Below, piece by piece: positions 1-5,589 of a DNA stretch of 5,589 nucleotides. Under the pieces are notes generated by a model. That model was not told the origin of the DNA, did no database searches, and saw nothing but the letters and a program-made list of their open reading frames with translations. The first letter of the stretch is position 1. Each line of letters begins with the position of its first letter. The position numbers and the translations under genes were made by a program. The DNA is from Gemmatimonadota bacterium (GTDB lineage Bacteria; Gemmatimonadota; Gemmatimonadetes; Gemmatimonadales; Gemmatimonadaceae), in contig PLMM01000256.1 in NCBI GenBank assembly GCA_003142495.1, positions 1 to 5,589 of the forward strand, read 5' to 3'.

Positions 1-30
1 GGCCTCGGGCTGGCCATCGTCAAGCACATC
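1..30 (+). other. Histidine-kinase G2-box fragment, probably at a chimeric junction
   Basis: Frame 1 of the plus strand starts with GLGLAIVKHI, an exact match to the G2 ATP-lid motif of HATPase_c histidine kinases. In this family the motif is followed by a stretch like 'V..HGG.I.v.S..G.Gt.f'. Here the similarity stops at codon 10, and after 13 unrelated residues the frame ends at a TAG (70-72). Similarity to a receiver domain on the opposite strand fades at about the same base. A real kinase tail pointing into an oppositely oriented regulator is less likely than a sequencing, amplification or assembly chimera, or a genuine inversion endpoint. Coincidental similarity over ten residues cannot be excluded. 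Confidence 0.45.
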
Positions 31-155
31 TCCACCGCGCTCGGCCCGTCGACGGCGGAGATCACGCGATAGCCGAGCATCGCGAGCTGATCGTAGAGGA
101 GCTCGACGTTCGCTGGAACGTCGTCCGCCACGAGGATGAGCGGAACGTGCGTCAT
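1..155 (-). CDS. Response regulator receiver domain, N-terminal part (runs off left edge)
   Basis: Read from ATG at 155 down to the window edge, this gives 51 residues that look like the start of a CheY-like receiver domain. A hydrophobic β1 strand (PLILVADD) ends in the acidic pair D11-D12, which in this family helps bind Mg2+. It is followed by 'VPANVELL', a common receiver α1 start, then 'LAMLGYRVISAVDG', the usual α1-β2-turn pattern. The phosphoacceptor Asp (normally near residue 53-57) and any output domain would lie beyond the edge, so its target is unknown. The start lies 13 bp after the barrel gene's stop, with no strong Shine-Dalgarno sequence, suggesting it is the last visible gene of the same operon. 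The fit to the family weakens after E42. The last nine residues (from M43) are rich in Met/Cys and use the rare codons TTG and AGG, and the same bases encode a kinase motif on the other strand, so the final ~30 bp may not belong to this gene. Confidence 0.8.
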   Translation of the reverse strand, partial: MTHVPLILVADDVPANVELLYDQLAMLGYRVISAVDGPSAVEMCLTMASPR

Positions 156-168
156 CGCGGACGCCCGC

Positions 169-1296
169 TCAGGGCCGGACGAAGAATCCGGCGCTCAGGA
201 TCCATCCGTGCTCCGTAATGTCGGGAAGCGGCGACGAGCGATTGGCGCGCGTGACCGAAAAATCGACGCGCGAGCGCCCGCGCGACACGGGAATGCCGAT
301 GCCAAAGCTGTAATCGGTCTCGTGCACTTGCTCCCCCGCCGCTTCGAACGGCAGGATGCGCTTGCGATAGCCGAGTCGCACCGGAATCTCCTGCCCGAAG
401 AGGCTCGGCGCGCGAATCTCCGCGCCTACGCCATAATCCCATCCGTCCACAGCGTGCGCGTCCGAATCCCCGAGGCCGTTCAACGCCGACCATCCATGCC
501 ATTCGGCGTTCGCGGAGAGGAAGAGCCCCGAGATGCCACCGAACATTCCGCCGAAGCCGACTCGCTTCGGCACTTTCGCGGTGCTGAGCGTCGTGTCGTT
601 GCGGAAGGAGTTGATCGTGCCCCCTGCATCGCCGGAGACGCCAATCGACAGCGACGTGAATGGGCGATAGTCGATGCCGCCTGAGACGGTGTGGCCGGTG
701 TAGCTGAGCGTCGACAGCTCGGTGAAGATCGCAGTGGACGTGTCCGCGAACTCGCGCGTGATCGACAGGTGGTTCGACCCCGTCAGCACGTGGCCGCCAA
801 TGCCGACGCTGAGATTCGGCAGGACCGTGAACGCAAACGCCGCGCGAAGATCGTTGATCGCGCCGTCGGAGGTGAACTTCTCGCCGTAGAGCGTGCTGTC
901 CGGACCGGAGAAGACATAGCCGCTGCGGGAGACTTGCCAGGTGCGGTCGAGAAAGGTTGTCGCCGAGAGGCCGAAGGTGAGGCGCGGGCCGATGTTCAAC
1001 GCACCGGCGATCATTGGGAAACGCGCGGTGAGCGTGGAGCTGTTGGTACCGCCCGCGGTGACCGTTCGAAACTCGGGATCATACTGCAAATAGAGTCCGG
1101 GGCGCCCCCACGAGCTGAGCGCGGCCGGATTCACCGGAGAGAGCGGATCGCTCTCGGCGATCGATCCCCCGAGCGCTTCGGCATGTGTCGACAGGCCGCC
1201 GGCGGGATAGCCGAAGCCCTGCGAGCTGAGCGTGCCTTGGGCGGCCGCGGACGTGGCAATTGTCGCGCAGAGGACGAGCGTGCTGAGCGTTCGCAT
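169..1296 (-). CDS. FadL/PorV-like outer-membrane β-barrel protein
   Basis: This 375-residue protein is probably an outer-membrane β-barrel. It starts with a Sec signal peptide (R2, hydrophobic core LSTLVLCATIAT, likely signal peptidase I site AAA/Q at 19/20). After cleavage comes a segment containing 'GGSIAESDPLSPVNPAAL', which resembles the N-terminal region of FadL/OmpP1/PorV-type barrels. The rest is alternating Gly/Ser/Thr-rich and aromatic strands with no cytoplasmic-type domain. The end 'GWILSAGFFVRP' has the aromatic-rich look of a last barrel strand, although the final residue is Pro rather than Phe. Its ATG shares one base with the TAA of the lipoprotein gene (TAATG) and there is no clear ribosome site, so translation is probably coupled. 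Known relatives move hydrophobic substrates or act as outer-membrane adaptors; the substrate here cannot be read from sequence. Barrel identity is fairly safe, subfamily uncertain. Confidence 0.8.
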   Translation of the reverse strand: MRTLSTLVLCATIATSAAAQGTLSSQGFGYPAGGLSTHAEALGGSIAESDPLSPVNPAALSSWGRPGLYLQYDPEFRTVTAGGTNSSTLTARFPMIAGALNIGPRLTFGLSATTFLDRTWQVSRSGYVFSGPDSTLYGEKFTSDGAINDLRAAFAFTVLPNLSVGIGGHVLTGSNHLSITREFADTSTAIFTELSTLSYTGHTVSGGIDYRPFTSLSIGVSGDAGGTINSFRNDTTLSTAKVPKRVGFGGMFGGISGLFLSANAEWHGWSALNGLGDSDAHAVDGWDYGVGAEIRAPSLFGQEIPVRLGYRKRILPFEAAGEQVHETDYSFGIGIPVSRGRSRVDFSVTRANRSSPLPDITEHGWILSAGFFVRP

Positions 1297-2663
1297 TACG
1301 GAAGTCCGAAGCCGCTGCGCGGGATATAGGTCAAATGCAATCGCGGACGGAGCGAATCCGGCACCGCGGTGTTCGTGTAGATGAGGAAGCGTCGCGCATC
1401 GTGTCCCTCGCTCGACGACTGGAGCACGATCGCCCGCTGCATTGCCCTCGGCCCCTCCGCGCGCCAGAGTGAGACGATACTCGCAGCCCGCGAGACGAGT
1501 GCGATGGTGTCGCTGCGAGTCTCGAACGGATTGACGCGCACGGCGAGGAGCGGAACCGTCGTCACGCTCGCGAGCAGCAGCGCGGCCTTCGAGACATCCA
1601 AGACGATCGGTGACGCGATAACTACACGCGGCGTGAGTGCGATCGAATCGACATCATGGAACACCGAGTCGCCGCGCTGGTGCAGAATCAGCGAGGCACG
1701 CACGATCGTCGTGGACGAGTCGATCAGCGTCGACGGCAGGGCGAAGCGCAGGTACACGCGGCTCGACGGCAGTCCGCCAACGGGGAGGACACCGGCCGGT
1801 GACGCGGGCGTTCCCTTGAGCACGAGCTGATAGTTCGCGAGATATCTGAACTCCGGTCCGCCGCCTACGGACTTGGAGCGCGAGAAGTTCGTGAAGCCGA
1901 GCGAATCGACGGTGTCGGCGACCGCGGCATGTCCTTCGTACACGAGTGTCGAGCCAGTCGCGCCAGTGGTCGCGATGGTCGACGACGATACAGGCGTGAT
2001 GGCGACCGCGGCGGCGCTCGTCGAATCACCACTCCCGTAGCTGAAGATGCGAACGCCAAGCCGCACGCGACCGCCGGGCACCGTCACGTGCTGGCGTATG
2101 AACGCCGTGTCGAGCTTCACGGTGTGCGAGATCGAGAGTGAATCCTTGTTCACGTTCAGCGTGCCGAGCGCGGGCCGCGTCAGAAAGAGCTGGTGGATCG
2201 CGGCGGTGTCGAGGTCGGCGACGTTCGCGTCGACGTCGATCACCTCGAAGCGCACGGAGTCGCGAATCAGCGACGTGTCGGGCGCACAGGTGAATTGCAG
2301 CGACGCCGAGCTGATGCTCACGACGGGAATCGCCGGCTTGGTCGTTTCGGCCTGCGGGAACTGGCGCTGCAGCGAATCGAAGCGGAGCACCGCGCCCGAG
2401 ACGACGCTGTCACCCCTGCTGTCGCCGTAACGGGCGACGAGCAGCCCCGTCTCCGTTCCCAGCGGAGGCATGCCGCTCACGACCACGGCCGTGTCGATCA
2501 CCTCGGTGGCGACCAGCACCGTGTCGTGCACCTCGAGCGCCTGGCCGGGACAGAGCGATGGACTCGCGCACCCTCCGGCGAGATCCTCCTTGCACGCGGC
2601 GAGCGCGATCAAGGCGATGCCGAAGAACGGAAGCAGGCGGTGCGGTGCGCGAGGCACAATCAT
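1296..2663 (-). CDS. Outer-membrane-type lipoprotein with DNRLRE-like C-terminal domain
   Basis: This is a 455-residue lipoprotein of unknown function. The start at 2663 is chosen because it gives a complete lipoprotein signal: R5/H8/R9, hydrophobic core [13 protein letters not shown], lipobox L21-A-A-C24. The open frame continues about 92 codons further upstream, but only as an Arg/Cys-rich shadow of cdd. After K25-E26 the mature protein is low in Lys and rich in Ser, Thr, Val and Asp, as in secreted β-rich proteins. The C-terminal third contains '[10 protein letters not shown]' (about residues 301-310), then '[12 protein letters not shown]', and ends with 'RPRLHLTY' (439-446). This arrangement resembles DNRLRE/CBM96-type β-sandwich domains ('..LRFDLS..I..A.L.L' to 'P.L.ItY'). 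Lys at +2 of the lipobox does not match the Asp inner-membrane retention rule known from E. coli, so an outer-membrane location is likely. Its ATG overlaps the cdd stop by four bases (ATGA), and its stop overlaps the start of the barrel gene. A structural or surface partner role with the barrel is inference. Confidence 0.85.
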   Translation of the reverse strand: MIVPRAPHRLLPFFGIALIALAACKEDLAGGCASPSLCPGQALEVHDTVLVATEVIDTAVVVSGMPPLGTETGLLVARYGDSRGDSVVSGAVLRFDSLQRQFPQAETTKPAIPVVSISSASLQFTCAPDTSLIRDSVRFEVIDVDANVADLDTAAIHQLFLTRPALGTLNVNKDSLSISHTVKLDTAFIRQHVTVPGGRVRLGVRIFSYGSGDSTSAAAVAITPVSSSTIATTGATGSTLVYEGHAAVADTVDSLGFTNFSRSKSVGGGPEFRYLANYQLVLKGTPASPAGVLPVGGLPSSRVYLRFALPSTLIDSSTTIVRASLILHQRGDSVFHDVDSIALTPRVVIASPIVLDVSKAALLLASVTTVPLLAVRVNPFETRSDTIALVSRAASIVSLWRAEGPRAMQRAIVLQSSSEGHDARRFLIYTNTAVPDSLRPRLHLTYIPRSGFGLP

Positions 2664-3070
2664 GAGCGAGACAGAGAATTCGAAGTGAATGGTGCGGGGA
2701 GCAGCGTATCGAGCGACCAGTGCAGCTCCGCACCGGCCGTCGTGCAGCTCGTGATCTCGAGCGTTGGTGCAAACTCCGCGAGCACCTGCCTGCAGATGCC
2801 GCACGGGGCGGCCGGCGCAGCGCCCTCTGTCGCGATCACGAGCGACGTGAACGACCGCTCGCCATTCGCAACCGCCGACAGCACGGCGGCGCGCTCCGCA
2901 CAGATCGTTACGCCGTACGAGGCGTTCTCGACGTTGCAACCCACGAACGTCAGACCGGTCGAGGTCGCGAGCGCGGCTCCTACCCGAAAGCGGGAGTAGG
3001 GAGCGTACGCCCGAGCCATCACCGAAAACGCGGCGGCACGGAGGGAATCGTTCGGGGCCGCAAACGTCAT
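2660..3070 (-). CDS. cdd: Cytidine deaminase
   Basis: Cytidine deaminase (EC 3.5.4.5) hydrolyses cytidine and deoxycytidine to uridine and deoxyuridine plus ammonia in cytoplasmic pyrimidine salvage. The 136-residue length matches the small homotetrameric class. The diagnostic motifs are present: '[13 protein letters not shown]' (22-34), substrate-binding 'CNVENASYG' (N46, E48), 'TICAER' with zinc ligand C57 and catalytic proton-shuttling E59, and 'PCGICRQ' with zinc ligands C90 and C93. The C-terminal 'LLPAPF' motif is also present. ATG 3070 is preferred because the family starts just before such an N-terminal helix. The frame stays open upstream (another ATG at 3157), but that extension is Arg-rich and unlike the family. 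The gene overlaps the lipoprotein start by four bases, so this salvage enzyme is tied to an envelope operon. No clear Shine-Dalgarno sequence precedes the start. Confidence 0.96.
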   Translation of the reverse strand: MTFAAPNDSLRAAAFSVMARAYAPYSRFRVGAALATSTGLTFVGCNVENASYGVTICAERAAVLSAVANGERSFTSLVIATEGAAPAAPCGICRQVLAEFAPTLEITSCTTAGAELHWSLDTLLPAPFTSNSLSRS

Positions 3071-3145
3071 TCGGCGGTCGGAGAGTGCAGGTCGTCCTCG
3101 GGAAGTATCTGGTCGATGTCCTAAAGTGCCGGCCATCCGGGGTGT

Positions 3146-3180
3146 CCGAACCCTCATTGAACCCCGCTGTCGCGGTTCGG
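3146..3180 (-). promoter_or_regulatory. Possible alternative stem-loops upstream of cdd
   Basis: In the minus-strand transcript the segment CCGAACC (3180-3174) can pair in two exclusive ways. One is a local hairpin, GAACCGCG with CGGGGTTC (3159-3166), with an ACAG loop and one G·G mismatch. The other is a distal 7-bp hairpin, CCGAACC with GGTTCGG (3152-3146), around a 21-nt loop. Exclusive pairing of this kind occurs in attenuators. There is no U-tract or recognisable ligand-binding core here, and short GC-rich repeats arise by chance in DNA of this composition. Role unproven. Confidence 0.25.
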
Positions 3181-3207
3181 TGCCCGCAACTCGCTCAAAG
3201 CTACTAG

Positions 3208-3228
3208 GATGGGCGACGGCTGCCCACC
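3208..3228 (-). terminator. Stem-loop just downstream of alr (weak terminator or attenuator candidate)
   Basis: About 14 bases after the alr stop the minus-strand RNA can form GGTGGGC (3228-3222), loop AGCCGTC, GCCCATC (3214-3208). That is a 7-bp stem with one G·U pair and a 7-nt loop. The following bases (CTAGTAGCTTTG) include only a short, interrupted T run, so a strong intrinsic terminator is doubtful. Its position fits partial termination between alr and the cdd-led genes, or protection of the alr mRNA 3' end. Confidence 0.35.
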
Positions 3229-3242
3229 ATTTCGGCGAGCGC

Positions 3243-4325
3243 TCAACCCGCCTCTCCGCCGCGGTAGTGCCTCGGCAAGCGCGCGTGGAGCCCGGTGAGG
3301 AGCTCGTAGGGACTCGCGCTCGCCCATTCCGCGATCCTCGCGATGTCGACATCCTCGCCGCCATCGCTCCCGATCAGCGTCGCGATGTCACCAATCTCGG
3401 CGTGCACATCGGTGACGTCGAGCATCGTCATGTCCATCGTCACGACGCCGATCACCGGCGCCCGACGCCCGGCGATGATCGCATACGCGCGATTGCCGAG
3501 CGCGCGCCGGTAGCCGTCGGCGTAGCCCACGGGGAGCGTCGCGATCCGCGTCTCCCGCCCGGCGCGGAAGGTGGCGTCGTAGCTCACGCTCTCGCCGGCA
3601 GCCACGGTGCGCAGCTCGACGATGCGCGCGCGCACCGACACGACGGGCTCGGGCTCGAGCTGCGCGCGATCGCCACTACCCACGCCATAGAGAAAAATTC
3701 CCGGCCGCCCGACGTTCCAGCGCGAGTGCGCATTCCGCGCGAGCGCCGCCGAGTTCTCCGTGTGCAGCAGGCGCGGCATCGCGGAAAGCTCGGCGAGCGC
3801 GCGCTCGAAGCGCGCTTCCTGCTCGCCCTGCGTGCCGTCGTCGAGCGCGGCGGAGTGAAAGTGCGTGAAGGCGCCCTCGGGCGGATGCTCGAGAAGCGTT
3901 GGCGAGAGCGCGCGGATCTCACTCCAGCACACGCCCGAGCGCGACATCCCCGTATCGATGGGAAGATGCCATGCGCCGCCGCCGATGCGCGCCCAGCGCT
4001 CGATCGCCGCCTCGGATGCGAGTGCGGGAGTGAGTCGCGCGTCGCGGACGGCCGGGAGCTCCTCGGCATTCACGGACGTGAAGAGCACGATGGGTCGCGC
4101 GATCTCCGCATCGCGAAGCTCGCGTCCCTCCTCCACCGTCGCCACGCCGTATCCCCACGGATCGAGCCGCTCGAGCGCGCGCGCGACGCGAACGGCGCCC
4201 ACGCCGTACGCGTCCGCCTTCACCATCGGCAGGATCGCGGGCACGCGCGTGGCCATCGCGCGCGCATTGCGCACGACCGCATCGAGATCGACCTCCATCC
4301 ACCCGCGCGTCAGGCGCATCGGCAT
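3243..4325 (-). CDS. alr: Alanine racemase
   Basis: Alanine racemase (EC 5.1.1.1) is a cytoplasmic PLP enzyme that interconverts L- and D-alanine, supplying D-Ala for peptidoglycan. The 360-residue length is normal. The N-terminal TIM barrel carries '[12 protein letters not shown]', with the PLP-binding lysine K36 and Y40. 'RPGIFLYG' supplies R207, which matches the Arg that contacts the PLP pyridine nitrogen in the family. The C-terminal domain has '[10 protein letters not shown]', with the second catalytic base Y249. It also has '[11 protein letters not shown]', and 'TMDMTMLDV' (M297, D298) near the substrate carboxylate site. The end 'LPRHYR' is typical. The start is ATG 4325 or the in-frame ATG 4319; ATG 4298 lies inside the conserved '[11 protein letters not shown]' strand and is too late. 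No clear Shine-Dalgarno sequence is seen. It diverges from mazG across 47 bp, so its promoter should lie in that gap or inside mazG. Whether it is the genome's only alr is unknown. Confidence 0.96.
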   Translation of the reverse strand: MPMRLTRGWMEVDLDAVVRNARAMATRVPAILPMVKADAYGVGAVRVARALERLDPWGYGVATVEEGRELRDAEIARPIVLFTSVNAEELPAVRDARLTPALASEAAIERWARIGGGAWHLPIDTGMSRSGVCWSEIRALSPTLLEHPPEGAFTHFHSAALDDGTQGEQEARFERALAELSAMPRLLHTENSAALARNAHSRWNVGRPGIFLYGVGSGDRAQLEPEPVVSVRARIVELRTVAAGESVSYDATFRAGRETRIATLPVGYADGYRRALGNRAYAIIAGRRAPVIGVVTMDMTMLDVTDVHAEIGDIATLIGSDGGEDVDIARIAEWASASPYELLTGLHARLPRHYRGGEAG

Positions 4326-4372
4326 TGGCGCGCGAGCCCAGGGCGGAATAGCTTTCGCGCCCCGGAGGAACG
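4326..4372. promoter_or_regulatory. Divergent alr/mazG intergenic region
   Basis: This is the only space between two divergent genes, so it should carry, or overlap, at least the mazG promoter and probably that of alr. The most AT-rich spot is GAATAGCTTT (4346-4355), but no good -35/-10 pair with proper spacing is visible on either strand. A small inverted repeat, GGGCG (4341-4345) with CGCCC (4358-4362), flanks that spot and could be an operator. It is short enough to be chance. Confidence 0.4.
4364..4368 (+). promoter_or_regulatory. mazG ribosome binding site
   Basis: GGAGG lies four bases before ATG 4373 and is a strong Shine-Dalgarno match, somewhat close to the start. It fixes the mazG start and is the only clear Shine-Dalgarno sequence in the window. 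The minus-strand genes seem to rely on coupling or weak sites. Confidence 0.8.
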
Positions 4373-5143
4373 ATGGCAGACAAATCGACGCTCGACGACG
4401 CGCTCGCGCTCATGCGCGATCTTCGCGCGCGCTGCGATTGGGATCGTGCGCAGACGCACGAGTCCCTTCGCCCCTATCTCATTGAGGAAGCGCACGAGCT
4501 CGACGACGCGCTGCGCCGCGGCGATCCCGCCGACACGCGCGAGGAGCTCGGCGACGTGCTCCTTCAGGTGCTCTTTCATTCTGTGATCGCCGAGGAGCAG
4601 GGGGCCTTCGACGTGACCGATGTCGCAGGCTCGCTGATCACGAAGATGCGGGAGCGGCATCCGCATCTCTTCGGCGGCGGCGAGCGCCGGTCGTGGGAAG
4701 AGATGAAGGCGGCGAAGCGCGAGTCGATCGCCGACGGGCTTCCGGCCGCGCTCCCCACACTGCACCGCGCCTACCGGTTGCAGGAGCGCGCCGCCGGCGT
4801 CGGCTTCGACTGGGACGACACCGAGGGGCCCGCGAAGAAGGTCGAGGAGGAGCTGGCCGAGGTGCGCGGCGAGCTCGCCCAGCAGAAAAACATCGGCCCC
4901 GCGGGCGCCGCGCGCGCGCAGGCGCATCTCGAAGACGAGCTCGGAGATCTGCTCTTCGCGTGCATCAATCTCTGCCGCCGCGCCGGCGTGCACCCCGCGC
5001 TCGCGCTCGATCGCGCGACGGACAAGTTCGCGCGCCGCTTCGAGGCCGTCGAAGAGCTCGCGCGCGAGCGTGGCATCGTGGTCGCGGACGCGGGCGTCGT
5101 CGCGCTCGACGCGCTCTGGAACGAAGTCAAGCTCGCCGAGTAG
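4373..5143 (+). CDS. mazG: Nucleoside triphosphate pyrophosphohydrolase MazG
   Basis: MazG hydrolyses NTPs and dNTPs to the monophosphate plus pyrophosphate. In E. coli it is linked to (p)ppGpp control and removal of abnormal nucleotides. The 256 residues form the usual tandem two-domain enzyme (E. coli MazG is of similar length). The first domain has 'CDWDRAQTHESLRPYL' (21-36) and the Mg2+-binding signature E38-E39-x-x-E42 with E58-x-x-D61 ('EELGDVLLQV'). 'RHPHLFGG' and 'WEEMKAAKR' follow, as in family members. The second domain has 'GFDWDD', 'VEEELAEV' (157-164) and 'EDELGDLLFACINL' (187-200), so both acidic sets look intact. The usual 'CPWD' reads 'CDWD' here, a small departure. The gene is preceded by GGAGG, diverges from alr, and converges on asnS with only 25 bp between the stops. 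Confidence 0.96.
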   Translation: MADKSTLDDALALMRDLRARCDWDRAQTHESLRPYLIEEAHELDDALRRGDPADTREELGDVLLQVLFHSVIAEEQGAFDVTDVAGSLITKMRERHPHLFGGGERRSWEEMKAAKRESIADGLPAALPTLHRAYRLQERAAGVGFDWDDTEGPAKKVEEELAEVRGELAQQKNIGPAGAARAQAHLEDELGDLLFACINLCRRAGVHPALALDRATDKFARRFEAVEELARERGIVVADAGVVALDALWNEVKLAE

Positions 5144-5168
5144 CGCCACGTTCACGCGCGTGTGCCGC
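5144..5168. other. Convergent mazG/asnS spacer
   Basis: These 25 bases separate the two convergent stop codons. They contain a perfect 10-bp palindrome, CACGCGCGTG (5153-5162), but no loop or T-tract, so no intrinsic terminator can be supported. The two transcripts probably overlap at their 3' ends or end by another mechanism. Confidence 0.4.
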
Positions 5169-5589
5169 TCAGGGGCGGAGCCGGTGCATCATGCGCGGGA
5201 ACGCGATCGCCTCGCGCAAATGCGGTAGCCCGCAGATCCATGCAATCGTGCGCTCGAGCCCGAGACCAAAGCCGGCGTGCACGAAGGTGCCGTAACGGCG
5301 CAGATCGAGATACCACTCGTACGCCGCGGGATCGAGTCCCTCTTCGATGATACGCTTGCGCAACCGGTCGTAATCGTCCTCGCGCTGGCTTCCGCCGATG
5401 ATCTCGCCGTACCCCTCGGGCGCGAGCAGATCGTCGCAGAGCACCGTGCGCGGGTCGGCCGGGTTCTCCTTCATGTAGAAGGCCTTCGCCTCCTTCGGAT
5501 AGTTCATCACGAACACCGGCCGGTCGTAGTCCGCGACGATCAGCGACTCATCCTCGGCGCCCAGATCCTCGCCCCATGTCGTGGTGCTT
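5169..5589 (-). CDS. asnS: Asparagine-tRNA ligase, C-terminal part (runs off right edge)
   Basis: AsnRS (EC 6.1.1.22) attaches asparagine to tRNA-Asn in the cytoplasm. The window holds about the last 139 residues of this class II synthetase, in frame to the right edge (first full codon 5588-5586). The frame reads '[14 protein letters not shown]', then '[20 protein letters not shown]', '[17 protein letters not shown]' and '[20 protein letters not shown]'. It then continues with '[16 protein letters not shown]' and ends '[10 protein letters not shown]'. 'GFGLGLER' is the class II motif 3, whose Arg binds ATP. 'NYPKE.KAFYM' and the Tyr-rich 'WYLDLRRYG' point to AsnRS rather than AspRS or LysRS. 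The in-frame GTG at 5516 falls inside the conserved 'RPVFVMNYP' segment and is not a start. The true start and the tRNA-binding OB-fold domain lie outside the window. Presence of asnS suggests direct Asn-tRNA charging. Confidence 0.95.
   Translation of the reverse strand, partial: STTTWGEDLGAEDESLIVADYDRPVFVMNYPKEAKAFYMKENPADPRTVLCDDLLAPEGYGEIIGGSQREDDYDRLRKRIIEEGLDPAAYEWYLDLRRYGTFVHAGFGLGLERTIAWICGLPHLREAIAFPRMMHRLRP

Noticed and set aside
136..1329. Two plus-strand open frames opposite the barrel gene (136-684 and 691-1329)
   Set aside because: Both are Arg/Glu/Ala-rich and match no family. The minus-strand frame has a signal peptide and barrel pattern across the whole stretch.
2664..2939. 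N-terminal extension of the lipoprotein frame
   Set aside because: These 92 codons overlap cdd in another frame, are Arg/Cys-rich, and would bury the lipoprotein signal peptide.
2193..2999. Plus-strand open frame (268 codons) opposite cdd and the lipoprotein start
   Set aside because: It is antisense to two well-supported genes and has shadow-like composition with no domain.
3071..3364. N-terminal extension of the cdd frame
   Set aside because: The extension is basic and low-complexity, overlaps alr, and is absent from the cytidine deaminase family, which begins close to ATG 3070.
3126..4586. Long plus-strand open frame (486 codons) opposite alr
   Set aside because: It is Arg/His/Ala-rich with no recognisable domain. 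It lies antisense to alr, which carries every catalytic motif, and it runs into mazG in another frame. Long antisense frames are expected in high-GC coding DNA.
4310..5155. Minus-strand open frame (281 codons) opposite mazG
   Set aside because: It mirrors mazG, which has both intact MazG motif sets and a strong ribosome binding site.
5153..5162. CACGCGCGTG palindrome as a bidirectional terminator
   Set aside because: It has no loop and no T-tract on either side. Such CG-alternating palindromes are frequent in this sequence.

Overview
The window reads like chromosome from a high-GC Gram-negative bacterium. An outer-membrane β-barrel and a lipoprotein with a clean lipobox imply an outer membrane. 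The style of these two envelope proteins (Ser/Thr/Asp-rich, with a 'PLSPVNPAAL' motif after the barrel's signal peptide) is reminiscent of Gemmatimonadota. That assignment is inference from style and gene content and was not tested by a search.

Layout, left to right. Positions 1-155 hold the N-terminal part of a response-regulator receiver domain on the minus strand, cut by the window edge. The first 30 bases, however, read on the plus strand as a histidine-kinase G2 box, which suggests a chimeric or rearranged end. Positions 169-1296 (minus) encode a FadL/PorV-like outer-membrane β-barrel. Positions 1296-2663 (minus) encode a 455-residue lipoprotein with a probable DNRLRE/CBM96-like C-terminal β-sandwich. 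Positions 2660-3070 (minus) encode cytidine deaminase (cdd). Positions 3071-3242 are a 172-bp spacer with two stem-loop candidates. Positions 3243-4325 (minus) encode alanine racemase (alr). A 47-bp divergent spacer follows, then mazG on the plus strand (4373-5143). Positions 5169-5589 (minus) hold the C-terminal part of asparaginyl-tRNA synthetase (asnS), convergent with mazG and running off the right edge.

How the genes fit together. On the minus strand cdd, the lipoprotein and the barrel are chained by stop/start overlaps (ATGA, then TAATG), and the response regulator starts 13 bp after the barrel. This looks like one operon, with alr possibly feeding into it through the stem-loop spacer. 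The enzymes are housekeeping: Alr supplies D-alanine for peptidoglycan, Cdd salvages cytidine, MazG hydrolyses (d)NTPs and AsnRS charges tRNA-Asn. The lipoprotein/barrel pair is the least understood part.

I saw no tRNA, rRNA, CRISPR array, insertion sequence or attachment site, and no gene-free stretch over 300 bp. No clearly new biological system is evident. The points most worth checking are the left-end kinase/regulator junction and the coupled cdd-lipoprotein-barrel operon.
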